DNA of 64,000 nucleotides. Origin: Scilla litardierei (lineage: Eukaryota; Streptophyta; Magnoliopsida; Asparagales; Asparagaceae). The stretch is taken from NCBI GenBank assembly GCA_030789695.1, contig CM061142.1, positions 282,784,165 to 282,848,164 of the forward strand, read 5' to 3'. The notes under the pieces were generated by a model. It saw only the letters and a program-made list of their open reading frames with translations, had not been told where the DNA came from and made no database searches. Position 1 is the stretch's first letter. Each line of letters starts with the position of its first letter. Below, piece by piece: positions 21,832 to 32,389 of the stretch. The translations under genes were made by a program, and so were the position numbers.

Positions 21832-23057
21832 ATGGGCCCCGAGTGCTCACCAAAAACGTGGAAAGTGCGACGTGCGTAAAATAAAGGAAAGAGTATACCG
21901 CGACACGCCGCGAGAGCAAAGCTATGGAAGCGTGCGAAGACGACGCCTCCACGTAGCCCAAAACAATCCCCGGAAGCTCCCCTGGGCTCCCCTAAGCTCC
22001 CCAATATAACCTGCGCATAAAACGGAGATATCAGCGAGTAATATTCAAAACGTATGGGGGGTTATGGGTATAATAGATAGAAATTGAAATTAATTTGGGT
22101 TTGGGGTTCGTTTAACACATGGATCGTCAAGAAATACGAGAGAGAGGAGAAAATAGGGCGAATAAGGCGTTACCGGAGTTGGCCGGAGGCGTGGCCGCCG
22201 GCGGCGACTCGGGCGAGGGGCGGCGACGTTCGGCCGGAGGTGGGTGGCCGAGCGCCGGTGCGGGGTGAGAGATCGGGCAAGCGGGGGGGGGGGGGGGGGG
22301 GGGGGGGAATTGGGCGCTGGGGGAGTCAAAGGGTCGGGGCTGAGCGATTTAATTCGTTTCGAAAAACGCGCCCCCACCCCCTTTTATAGAAAAAGTTACG
22401 ACTCGGCCGAGTGACTAGGTCGCTCGGCCGAGTGCACTCAACGGAAAAATTCCTCCCCACTTACGCTTCGGCTGAGTGGCCTTGCCACCCTCGGCCGAGT
22501 GGAGTAAGTCCATTCGGCCGAGTGGCTCAAGCTACTCGGCAAGACTCGCCCTAGGAGCGTATCAGTTTTACTCGGCCGAGTGAATATATATACTCGGCCG
22601 AGTAGCAGTTATACTGAAATCAAGAAAAGAAACAGAGAGTTGGGTACAGCAGACTTCCCTCGTTCGTGAGCCGCTCGGGCGGACGAACTTGTGTGCTCGG
22701 CCGAGTGACTAGTATGCTCGGCCGAGTTAACCTTGTTTTCTGCTGTTTGGCTTCGTTTGGGCTCTAAACTCTGTTTTTCTTCCTCCAGTCGATTTCATCT
22801 TCCTCCTAAGCATCGAGCGCCTTCCTGGGGCGCTCCTCGTCGCCTTGTTCATCCTCCTAGTGATGGGTACCTCGTTCTCCTCTCCTGTCAAAGAAAAATA
22901 GGACCCGTTATCACAAATTTTTTGGGCGAACGACTCAAAACACTAATAATTTCTAAAACAAAAATAAAGAAAGTGTAAAAATAAAGCTATAACCGTCGGG
23001 TTGCTTCCCGACAAGCGCTCGTTTAAGGTCGTGAGCTCGACCCCCTTTGATTTTCAA
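21832..23057 (-). other. Spacer between gag-protease and the extra ORF
   Basis: About 1.2 kb where pol would be expected. It holds a G homopolymer (22285-22307) and a second CTCGGCCGAG palindrome cluster (about 22400-22730). No RT, RNase H or integrase motif is readable in any frame. Confidence 0.7.
22285..22307 (+). repeat. G homopolymer
   Basis: About 22-23 consecutive G. The exact length is uncertain in any assembly. Confidence 0.85.
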
Positions 23058-25820
23058 TTAATGCGGGATATTTGGTGCATATGAGATGCACCCGTCAAAT
23101 TTTCCGGGGAGAACGCTTGGATTCGGAAGTTGCGGCGGCGTATTCTCCCTCGGTGGTCTCCCGTCTCGAATAGTGTTGGGGGGTGGCTCCCCCAAGCTAG
23201 CGCTTGTTCCGGTCCTCGGCTTCACCGGTGACACCGATTTCCGTATCGGCGGAGCTTTCTTCGGAGACTTCATCTTCGAGAGCTTGCAGAGCTCTCGAAT
23301 CCTTGCGACATCAGCGTCGCCTTCATCAATGTTAATGGAGTGGTCGGGGGAATGCTCCATCTTCTCTTCTTGGTCCAAATCCGGCTCCTCTTCAAAATCT
23401 TCCTTGAATAGAGCGCCGATCGAATGGGGGATCGCCTCCTCAATAACCTCGTCAAGGAGGTCCATATAGTCCAGCTCCTCGTGATAAGGCATGTGTTTCA
23501 TTTCCTTGGGAATATGAAGCTCCACCTCGATGTTGTCGACATTCAATGTTAGAGTTCCTTCACGTATGTCGACAATGACACCGACGGTGGCGAGGAACGG
23601 GCGTCCAAGTATTAGCGACGTGTCTCCCTCCTCCTTCACATCCATGATCACGAAGTCACATGGCAAACATATGCCCCCCGGGACTTGTAGCGGGATGTCC
23701 TCTGCGATCCCTACCGGCCTTGTGATCCGTCCATCGGCTAGTTGTATCCGCATGTCGGTAGGCTTCAATTTCGTGCCGGTATTTAGCCTTAGGAACATAG
23801 AGAGAGGCATGATGCTAACACTAGCCCCTAAGTCCACCAACGCCTTTTGTAGAGGGACGCCGCCCAAGGTGCAAGGAATTCGAAAACTCCCCGGGTCTTT
23901 GAATTTAGCCGGCTCCTTCTCTCTCTTGGTGAACCAAGAGCCCTCCTCGGCGAGCATAATCTTCTCCTTCCTCTTTCTTCCCGAAATCAAATCCTTTAAA
24001 AATTTAGCGTATGTCGGGATTTCCACGATAGCGTCGAGGAAAGGAATGTTAAGGCTAACCCCTCTCAAATACTCGAGAAACTTTGCTAGCCGCTTCTCCA
24101 TTTTTGCTCTAGCAAGCCTCTGGGGGAATGGGACCGGTGGCATAAAACGCCTCTCTTCAATCAATTGCTCCGCTCTAGATTTCTCCTTTTCTTGCGGCTC
24201 TTTCTCCCTCTCAACTTCAACTACCGGCTCAATTGGCTCTACATTCTCCTCCACGGGCTCCTCGGTAGGAATCATGGCGGGGGTGGTATCCTTCCCGCCT
24301 CTAGTTGTAACGACAACCACGTCATTGATGTGGACGGTGTTGCCCCGTGGGTTTTGCTCGGGTTGAGCCGGCAATTGTTGAGTATTTCGATTGAGCAACG
24401 CCAATTGCTCCGAGATTTGGGCTACAACGGTTGTAAGGGAGTCTTGGCCCGCCTTCAAGGAAGTGTTGATCTTCTTTTGCTCGACCATAAACTCCTCCAC
24501 TCTAGCTTCAAAGTCGGATCGTTGTTGAGCTTGTGGAGGGTTTTGATTTCTCCACCCTTGATTGTATCCGGGCGGCCTGTAGGGTGGAACTTGTTGCTTC
24601 GGTGCGAAATTTTGTTGTGGAGGCCCCCTTGGTGGATAATGTTGTTGTTGCGGTGGTGGTCGAGCTTGTTGAGGTGGTTGTTGCGGTGGGTTCAACGCTC
24701 CTTCATTGTTGGCATAGGAGAAACTGGGATGGTTTCTAGTGGCCGGATTGGCCCAATATCCTTGGTTCCCCGCGACATATTGAACTTGCTCCAAGGATCC
24801 CTCTCCTTGCTCTCCTCCCAAATACATAGCCTGAGATTGGTCTTGCCAATCACACATTTGATTCGTTGGTGCGGATGTGGAAGGGGTCCCTTGGGGCTCC
24901 GTGATATACTTCTCCAGTCTCTCCACTACCTTGTGGAGAGAATCAAACTTGTTTGTCAGCTCCGCTATGGCCTTTGCCTCATAGATGCTAGATGGCTTCA
25001 AGGAGGACGAAGAGTGTCCTCGCTCGTCATCCCATTGTTGATTGTTTGAGGCCATCTCCTCAATTAGGGCCGTAGCTTCGTCAGGAGTCTTCGATAGGAT
25101 GGCACCATTTGCCGCGGCATCAATAATCTGCTTGGTCCCCGGTTGGAGACCATTGTAGAAGCTATGGACGAGCTCCCAATCTTCTATGCTATGGTGAGGG
25201 CATTGATGTTGCAGATCTTTGAAGCGCTCCCAAGCCTCATAGAGCGTCTCTTGAGGTCCTTGCTTGAAGGACATAAGAGCACTCCTAATCTTTACCGTCT
25301 TGGAGGGCGGATAGAACTTGTCAATGAACGCACTCGCCAACTCGTCCCATGTGGTAAAGACTCCATCAGCTTGCGTCCTCAACCAATAAAGTGCTTTATC
25401 CTTTAATGTGAAGGGGAAGAGGCGCAGTCTGATGGCATCGATGGAGACCCCCGTCATCTGAAATGTGGCGCACTTCGACAAAAATAGCTGGATGAGGTAG
25501 TGGGGATTTTCATGGGCATTCCCATGAAATGGATCCTGCTGCATCAGAACCACTAGTCCAGTTTTCAGCTCAAAATTCTTGTCAGCCGCCAACTCCGGCA
25601 TGGCAATGGACGAGGTCGTAGAAGAGGTCTTAGGCCGAAGCCTATCGTGAATAGAAATAATCCTCGCCATTCTTGCCGCTAATTGTTCCGTAGTTTCCGG
25701 GTTGGTCATAAACATCCCTTCCGGATCTTGTCTCCTCTCCACTCTTATTCTCCGCACACTACGCTCAATCCCGGGATCAAATAATATAGCTTCAGGGTCC
25801 GCCGTTGATCTCGTGTTCAT
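23058..25820 (-). CDS. gag-pro: Athila-like Gag-protease polyprotein
   Basis: 920 residues, ATG at 25820, uninterrupted. The capsid-type retrotransposon gag domain covers about residues 95-235 (IDAIRLRLFPFTLKDKALYW, FIDKFYPPSKT, HSFYNGL). A Gln/Pro-rich linker at 370-430 and an acidic Glu-rich stretch follow. A retropepsin-like aspartic protease lies at about 640-760, with active-site ALVDLGASVSIMP near residue 660 and the flap/C-terminal LILGRPFLATVGV. The usual gag zinc knuckle is not recognisable: only MCDWQDQSQ remains where it would be expected. The frame ends without continuing into pol. The product would assemble particles and self-process, but reverse transcription and integration would need enzymes in trans. 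Coding integrity after an estimated 1.7% LTR divergence suggests recent activity. Confidence 0.92.
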   Translation of the reverse strand: MNTRSTADPEAILFDPGIERSVRRIRVERRQDPEGMFMTNPETTEQLAARMARIISIHDRLRPKTSSTTSSIAMPELAADKNFELKTGLVVLMQQDPFHGNAHENPHYLIQLFLSKCATFQMTGVSIDAIRLRLFPFTLKDKALYWLRTQADGVFTTWDELASAFIDKFYPPSKTVKIRSALMSFKQGPQETLYEAWERFKDLQHQCPHHSIEDWELVHSFYNGLQPGTKQIIDAAANGAILSKTPDEATALIEEMASNNQQWDDERGHSSSSLKPSSIYEAKAIAELTNKFDSLHKVVERLEKYITEPQGTPSTSAPTNQMCDWQDQSQAMYLGGEQGEGSLEQVQYVAGNQGYWANPATRNHPSFSYANNEGALNPPQQPPQQARPPPQQQHYPPRGPPQQNFAPKQQVPPYRPPGYNQGWRNQNPPQAQQRSDFEARVEEFMVEQKKINTSLKAGQDSLTTVVAQISEQLALLNRNTQQLPAQPEQNPRGNTVHINDVVVVTTRGGKDTTPAMIPTEEPVEENVEPIEPVVEVEREKEPQEKEKSRAEQLIEERRFMPPVPFPQRLARAKMEKRLAKFLEYLRGVSLNIPFLDAIVEIPTYAKFLKDLISGRKRKEKIMLAEEGSWFTKREKEPAKFKDPGSFRIPCTLGGVPLQKALVDLGASVSIMPLSMFLRLNTGTKLKPTDMRIQLADGRITRPVGIAEDIPLQVPGGICLPCDFVIMDVKEEGDTSLILGRPFLATVGVIVDIREGTLTLNVDNIEVELHIPKEMKHMPYHEELDYMDLLDEVIEEAIPHSIGALFKEDFEEEPDLDQEEKMEHSPDHSINIDEGDADVARIRELCKLSKMKSPKKAPPIRKSVSPVKPRTGTSASLGEPPPNTIRDGRPPRENTPPQLPNPSVLPGKFDGCISYAPNIPH

Positions 25821-25937
25821 GCAATGGGGAAACAGAGTTTCAGAGAAATGATTAGCACAATGGAAGAGTTAGATAAAAATAAAGAAATAAAACAAAAGAA
25901 AGAAATAGCTACGGTGGTAAGATCAAACACAATCGCC

Positions 25938-25955
25938 TCCCCGGCAACGACGCCA
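25938..25955 (-). other. Primer-binding site, tRNA-Asp type
   Basis: On the minus strand TGGCGTCGTTGCCGGGGA lies 6 bp inside the 5' LTR. It complements the 3' end of plant tRNA-Asp (17 of 18 by recall), the usual primer of Athila elements. Confidence 0.85.
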
Positions 25956-25961
25956 AAAACT

Positions 25962-27788
25962 TGATCGCGCCCCGGATACACGTCCCGGAGCGACGGTTGT
26001 AGTTTTACCGCAAGCACACGGTGTAGCGGCGAGCGGGTTATCGAACACAGGGAGGACGAATGAAAGTGCCTGCTCCGAACAACCTGGCTATTAAGAACAG
26101 AAAAGAGAGAATTTGCCTTTGGCGATCCTGTCACAATCGTCAGACAAAATATGGTGATATAAAATCAAATAAAGGACGCCTAGGGAATGGGGAATCCCCG
26201 CTACTCACCGTATCTCATCAATGTAATTCATTGGTATCAACATTACTAGGGTAGAATTTCGGATGAACTAGTTGCAACTGAATGTAAAACCTAGCTCACG
26301 CTTTCGCGCTGTTGCCGGTCTATAGCTATCCTAGGTTTGGGTCCAATCTCTTGCAAACCCTAGCCTAGGCAAGCTAGCATTAGGATCAACATCATCGTTC
26401 AATCGTGCCCCGAGTCCACTCTCGTGCAAACTCGGGCCACGACCTAGGTTGGGATAGTTCTTACCCGTCCAATCTCTTGCAAACGGGTATCGGCATGAAA
26501 TTACAACCGAAAACCCTAGTATCGGTCCAATCTCTTGCAAACCGATACTACGGAAACTCGATTCCAATCCAATTCGGATTTCTAGGGTTTCCTATCGAAT
26601 TGGGATCCAATCTCTTGCAAATCCCAATCGATATGAACGCCTAGCTATCCGTAGTAAATCGATCCCAATCTAACCCTAATAGCAATTCTAGCAATATTTC
26701 TACAAATTCATCACAAATAATAAATTGGGCTCGTAGGGTTCATCCCCACGCCCCAAGACGTATAGACTACTCACAATTCATATCACAAGTGCAAAAATAA
26801 TCAATTGAAATAACAAGAGAATTCATCACCATATGCAAATAAGCAATAAAAATGAGATTTTTAATGGAGAGGGAGACAAACCAATAGAGTTCTTCCAAGG
26901 ATCCAACAAAAATAAACTTTCCTCTCATCTCCAATCACAAGAATCAAAACCTAAAAAGTTTAATCTAAAAAGCTGCAAAAAGTAAAGAGAAAAGCTCTCT
27001 AACCTAGGGTAAAAACAAGGGTTAAATACCCCCCAAAATCGTCCAAAAAACTGTGACCAAAATGCCCCTGCGCAGCCTGAAAATCGCAATTTTCGCTACA
27101 GGCAGCGCGTCGCACTTGGCCGAGTGACAAAAGTCGCTCGGCCGAGTAAGAAACCCTGAAAATTTCCAGTAAGTCTTGGTCTTCGGGTGTCTTCACTTCG
27201 GGGGTGACTCGGCCGAGTGAGTTGTCGTCACTCGGCCGATGGCTTCTTTGTACTCGGGTGGTCGGCATTTTCCACTCGGCCGAGTGGGTCTTCTGAAGCT
27301 CAGGCAGACGAAAAACAGTAAGTTGGCACTTTTTGATGGGCGTCGTCTGAGTGCCACTCGGCCGGACGGAGTCTCGTCACTCGGCCGATGTGGCTTCCGA
27401 TGCTCGGCCGAATGCACACATAAAACGTGTCCGATCTGGTCGGCCGAGCGGTGTCTCGCTGGTCGGCCGAGTGACTCCTTCACTCGGCCGAGTGAGACAC
27501 CAAAAATGCCCAAACAGCTTGTTTTTGCCTCCTCGTCGCTCCTGCGACGTTCTTTCTTCTTCCGCTCCTCTCCAATAACAAAATACCCCTCGGGGAAGTC
27601 ATCGGTGGCACTCTGGAGTAGGCGTATCTCGGGATCACTCCAAATCGCTCCAAATCTCCTGAAATACGACAAAAACAACAAATCGTGAAAAGCATCGCAA
27701 TATTGTCGATAAATCGTGAAAAGCGTGATTTGAGCGATCTAAATGGCATGCAATGATGCGGAAAAAGGTCTAAAATATGGAGCGATCA
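25962..27788 (-). repeat. 5' LTR of the Athila-like element
   Basis: 1827 bp, TG...CA, partner of 15918-17745. It is followed on the right by the target duplication GCGGT (27789-27793). It carries the same palindrome cluster (about 27115-27500). Confidence 0.95.
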
Positions 27789-27793
27789 GCGGT

Positions 27794-28072
27794 ACACTTC
27801 TTTGTTGTTTTTGTTAGGTGTTGTCCAGGAGAACGAGGGGGTATCGGTGCACGGGGACCAATATGCGGAGTTATGAGACAATCCATTCATATGGGTATGT
27901 TTTTACATTTGATACATTTCTGCTTTTTTCTATATTGTGTTTATAGGAAATATCAGGACATGAAGTATTATGAATAGTAGTCACGACACCCGGAAGTGGG
28001 GCGTGATAGTGCGTCAACGCGAGAAAATTACCAGCGCGGACACCACATATACATTATTCTTATATATATGTA
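27794..28072. other. No feature seen
   Basis: Short flanking sequence between the Athila-like element and the next Helitron remnant. No ORF of note. Confidence 0.4.
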
Positions 28073-28668
28073 CTTGTCGTAATCCATGACATATGGTCAC
28101 GGGGCTTTCAAAATATTCACCTGAAAAATTTCACCCCAGTCAAAATCTTCCCTTAAAAATTTGCACTCATTCAAAATATCGTACCTAACAAAATCCCATT
28201 CAAAATCCATCCAAAAAATTTGTAGCCACTTTAAAATTCTCCCTAACAAAAATTTTTAACTACATTCAAACGAAAATTTAGTCCCACCCATAGAATTTAG
28301 TTTCGTCCTAAAAATTTTAGTTCTTCCAAAATTTAGTTCCCCAAAAATTTAAACTTTTAGTTGCCACTAAAAATTTTGTTCCCTTAAGATTTAGTCCACC
28401 AGAGAATTAGTTCCCTAAAAATTTTTAGGTCCATCCAAAATTTAGCTACTCCAAGTTTAGTTCCCCCAAATTGAAAATTTTAGTTTCTACCAAAATTTAG
28501 CTGCTCCAGATTTAGTCCCCCCAAAATTTAGTTCACTCCAAATTTAGTCCCCCAAAATTTTCCTAAACCCTTATCATAACCATTAATTTATTAAGATCAA
28601 AACTTAACCGCCTTTCTTTCTAACTCTTTGTCCTAGTCAACAAAATCATTCACAAACATCTCTCATTT
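28073..28668 (-). mobile_element. Diverged Helitron remnant (minus strand)
   Basis: Read on the minus strand, the 3' end (ATGTCATGGATTACGACAAG then T) aligns base for base with the GGGCACGGGTTATGACTAG end at 47703, with substitutions. The 5' subterminal part has TTGTTGACTAGGACAAAGAG, shared with the starts of the Helitrons at 36270 and 44848. The interior is built of imperfect GGGGGAACTAAATTTT repeats. It has no coding capacity. Confidence 0.65.
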
Positions 28669-28701
28669 GTTATATATATATATATATATCACAATATATA
28701 T

Positions 28702-29091
28702 GGGAAAAATGTGCCTGTGCACATATGCATGAAAGTTACGTGCGCATGTGCACAGTTTACCCCCTCCACAATATTTTTTGAAATTTTTTAAATAGAAGTC
28801 TTGTCCACCTCCTTGATGATCCACACACCAAAAATCAAGTGAATCCAATGCTATTTATCCTACATCCACCCCTTGTAACTTCAATGGTCTCAAAAGTTGC
28901 TGAAAAACCGTTGAAGTTGCAAGGGGTGGATGGAGAATCAAATAGCATTGGATTCACTTGATTTTTGGTGTGGACCATCAAGGAGGTGTACAACACATAT
29001 ATAAAAAAATATAAATAAATTGTGGGAGAGGGAGTAAGCTGTGCACATGCGTATGTAACTTGCCTGCGCATGTGCATTTGCACATTTTACC
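28702..29091. mobile_element. Fold-back MITE A (about 65-bp terminal inverted repeats)
   Basis: The ends share about 65 bp in inverted orientation (GTGCACATGCGC and GTTAC phrases). The two halves also fold internally around 28890 through AGTGAATCCAATGC / GCATTGGATTCACT. It is flanked by ATATATAT on both sides, compatible with an 8-9-bp duplication as in Mutator-like elements. No coding. Confidence 0.8.
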
Positions 29092-29100
29092 ATATATATA

Positions 29101-29449
29101 GGAAAATTTCCAAATGCAAAAATTACGCATGGAAAATTCTGTACGAAAATGTTTTTAATTTTTTGAAAATTTTTCTTCTTCAATTCATGTAGTTGTACAC
29201 CCCTCAAAAATAATGGTTGAAAAATAATGTGATTTGGCATTCACTCAAGGCATTACAAAAAGTTCTATTCTTATGAAATTGTTAAATTTTGTAACGGGTG
29301 GATCGGTGCTCAAATCCGCCTAGAATCCATTATTTTTCCTTGGGTATATAATTGTATGGATTAAACATCAAATTTGTTTTGCAAATTCTTTTTCTAAAAA
29401 TAGATAAAATGTTTTTCGCATGGGTTTTCGCACCATTTTTTGTACCAAA
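29101..29449. mobile_element. GCGAAA-type MITE, copy 2
   Basis: Same family as 229-605, reverse orientation. Shared phrases include GTATATAATTGTATGGATTA and TTTGTAACGGGTGGAT. The ends carry ACGAAAATG and TTCGCACC motifs. It starts only 9 bp after MITE A. Confidence 0.65.
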
Positions 29450-29504
29450 ATATTAATATGTGTGTATATATATGTATATATATATGTATATATATGAGTA
29501 ATAT

Positions 29505-29878
29505 GGGAATCAGCTACACAAGGAGGCTTCTCCCTCCTGTTTTACCTCGACCAAGCTCCCCAAGTATTTTTTTTTTGAATTTTTTCCCAACATGTTCTAC
29601 ATCTCATGGATGATCACAAAACCAAAAATCAATTGATTCCAGCACTTTTTCCATCGATCAACCCATTGCAAAAATCAACGGCCGGCAGATCATAGAAAGT
29701 TTTGCAACGGGTTGATCGATGGGCATAAAGTGTTGGAATCAATTGATTTTTTGGTCTGGTGATCATCCATGAGGTTTAGAACATATTGTAAAGAAGAATT
29801 TCAAAAAATATGTGGGGGGGAGGGGGTCTTGGTTGAAGCTAAAGAAGGAGGGAAAAACATTCTTGTGTAGCTGATGCC
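29505..29878. mobile_element. Fold-back MITE C
   Basis: The ends GGGAATCAGCTACACAAGG and CTTGTGTAGCTGATGCC are inverted repeats. The halves continue to pair toward the centre near 29690 (ATCAATTGATTCCAGCAC / GTGTTGGAATCAATTGAT). The interior phrase TGATCATCCATGAGGT is shared with MITE A and with the fragment near 1700. No coding. Confidence 0.8.
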
Positions 29879-30049
29879 TATATTCACACATACACATGAA
29901 CTTCCCAAAAATCACATCTCTATCTATCTATCTCGGAAATCCCTGAAATCCAATCAAATGTTGCCACTACGTCCTACGAGCAGTCTGTTGCTACTGTTAC
30001 CACCTGTGAGCGGCACTGCCACCCTCCACAAGCAGCGTCACTGCTTTTG
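29879..30049. other. No feature seen; interrupted by the solo LTR
   Basis: Short sequence with a weak Ser/Leu-rich open frame that runs into the LTR. Not supported as a gene. Confidence 0.3.
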
Positions 30050-30054
30050 CTGTT

Positions 30055-31984
30055 TGATCGATCCGAATTGTAACTCCGAAAACTTACCGCAAGTGCACGG
30101 TATCAATGCTTTGTAATATAGGAAAACGTCGAACCCACAGGGAGGCAGATGCTTATATAGTCTTGGGTCTATTCTTAATCTCAAAACAATGTCAGTTGGA
30201 CGTACTTAAAGGGTTGTCACGAATGGTTACTATCTCAGATTAATAATAGAATAAAGAACGAAGGCAATAGGAGTCACCAATAGGATCGTCGGATGTCGAT
30301 GCTAAGTTACAATTTCTACGTTGAATTGGCTTTATTAGGACGAGATTGTCGCATCTAAAATGTAGAACTGATGGCCAACTATCATTGTGCCACTCGTCTT
30401 ACGTATTCCATGCTTGGCCCCACCATCGTGGATGGCCTTACAGGTGATCCGTGCATTACGAACGACAACTATTCTCAGTCTCTACTCACGCCACCATCAT
30501 GGGTTAGAACTTCGATCTGTGATTTGATGGCTCTCATTGGTGCTACTATCGTAGGTCATCAATTAGTCATATAGGACACCGATGAAAACCATCAATGTGC
30601 GTGTCACTATCGTGGATCACAAACTCTAATTGAATTCATTAACGTGCCTAATTAAGATCATAGGATACACGTCTAGGATGTGTGACACTATCGTGGATCG
30701 CATACCCTTTATGAGATCTCCTACAAGCTTTCGCTAGATCAATCAAAACACATCCATTTTCTACCAAAACAACGTAAAAAATCCTAACTTTACATCTAAA
30801 TCCTAAGATCATAAGGCTAATCCATTAGCCTTAGAAACGACTACTCGTGATTCATGGAAATATCATTAGAAACATTAACAATAGCAATAGAAATCAACAT
30901 CACAATGAAAGGCATTGAAACAAGCATAGAGAGACGAGAGATCGTTATCAGTGTGCTGAAGACAAACAAGCAATCACAGAAAATTAACATCAGGAGATTC
31001 CAAAGAAAACTCAATAATAAAAATATGTTCTTTGTCTCCAAAACAATAACGAGGGCTCAAACTCTCCAAGAAAACTAAAAACTAGAAATAGACTAAGCTC
31101 TACTAAAACTAATGTAAAAACTATGCTTAAATACAAAGAGAATGGACCCCACGAAAATCTGGAAAAAGGGCTTCTTGGGCCCACAATAAGTTGGGCTGCG
31201 GTGCCCTACTTGGTCGAGTAGCGGCGCCGCTTGGTCCGAGTCACTGATCGGTCGCTGCTTGGTCTCATCTCGATTTGGCTTCAGATACGTGCTGCTCGGT
31301 CGAGTCACTGCAGTGCTTGGTCGAGTCACTGAGGGTTGTTGCGAGGCTCAAAATATCGCTTTGTAATTGATTCCGCTTGGCCGAGTAGTTGCAGTACTCG
31401 ATCAAGTCGCTGGTCTACTCGATTGAGCTAATGTATGCTGGAGAGGCCTTCAAAAACATCGTTCTGTTTGGATTTAGCTCAACCGAGTAGCTGCAGTGCT
31501 CGGTCGAGTCGCCTTTGCTCTCTCCGACTTTGATTAGGAATGCGAATGAGATTTAGTCAGTCAAGTTGATGCGACTGAGTAGCTGCTCTACTCGGTCCGA
31601 GTGACATGAAATCTTCTCAGCGTTGGAGCTCTTGGTGAGTGTTGAAGCAGCTCGGTCGAGTACTGAAGTACTCGACCGAGTAGTTTGGAATCTTAGCATA
31701 CAACATCTTTAGTGCTCTCTCCTCTTCTCCTCCTCACTTCTCCTCCAATCTCCTTCTTCACCCCGCCAAACACCTATTGGACCTCGCCATAGATGCTCCG
31801 GATAGCTCGGATGAGTCCATGTCTTATAATCGGTCCGAATCGCTCCAAAGTTCCTGAAAATCCACAATTCTCTACGAAAATCGAATATATCATGAAAAGC
31901 ATGATAATATATAGAAGAGTGAACTTTGGACGATGAAAATGCCATGAAAACATGCAATGAAAACATGGAAATATGGACACATCA
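30055..31984 (-). repeat. Solo LTR of an Athila-like family
   Basis: 1930 bp from TGATCGATCC to GGACACATCA, flanked by perfect CTGTT duplications (30050-30054 and 31985-31989). The left end (ACTTACCGCAAGTGCACGG, then AACCCACAGGGAGG) matches the equivalent part of the LTR at 15918, but the rest is diverged, so it is a related but distinct family. A CTCGGTCGAGT palindrome cluster lies at about 31205-31685. A single LTR with a target duplication indicates LTR-LTR recombination. The strand is inferred from similarity to the 15918 element. Confidence 0.9.
31205..31685. promoter_or_regulatory. CTCGGTCGAGT palindrome cluster in the solo LTR
   Basis: About a dozen variants of CTCGGTCGAGTxxCTGCAGTG occur over 480 bp. 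They correspond in position and style to the CTCGGCCGAGTG cluster of the complete Athila-like element. Confidence 0.7.
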
Positions 31985-31989
31985 CTGTT

Positions 31990-32389
31990 TGAGATACTGC
32001 TTCTGTTGTTTTTGTTCCAGTTTCTACTGGTTCATTGTAATTTCTTCTCCGGTTGAATGTGTTCTCTAAGAATTGGCCAACATGATTAATTGTTCCAAGC
32101 AAAGTCTCCGTGTGTATTAGAACTTAGCTACAGTAATGGATATGAACTAATTTCTTTATCCAGGAAAGGAGAACAGAAAAACAATATGTACCATTACGTT
32201 GGAGAACACCATGACAATTGACCAACATCATCTGATTATTGACATAAATAGTTAAGAGTACATTAAAACTTTAATGCTATGTTCAGTCCAATGTTACAAG
32301 ATGGGCTACAAAGCAGTGCTTGTGGTCAGAAAATACATCTTTTGCTTATTCTACACTTTCAGGTTCATGTTTCTAGGTGAAGTGGTGAG
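31990..32389. other. No gene recognised
   Basis: T-rich, intron-like sequence with a TTTGTTCCAG acceptor-like phrase at 32012-32021. No credible ORF. Bounded by the solo LTR and a Gypsy LTR. Confidence 0.3.

Larger units (their letters stand above)
15918..27788 (-). mobile_element. Complete Athila-like Gypsy element lacking pol
   Basis: 11,871 bp with LTRs of 1828 and 1827 bp (TGATCG...CGATCA) and a perfect 5-bp target duplication GCGGT (15913-15917 and 27789-27793). In sense order (right to left) it has the 5' LTR, a tRNA-Asp primer site, gag-protease (25820-23058), a 1.2-kb gap, a 710-residue extra ORF (21831-19699), 1.9 kb of non-coding sequence, a polypurine tract and the 3' LTR. Reverse transcriptase, RNase H and integrase are missing. 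By eye I count about 30 differences between the LTRs (roughly 1.7%), which indicates a fairly recent insertion. Confidence 0.95.

Noticed and set aside
24165..25049. 294-codon plus-strand frame
   Set aside because: It is the antisense shadow of the intact Athila-like gag-protease. Its Leu/Arg/Ser-rich product has no family features.
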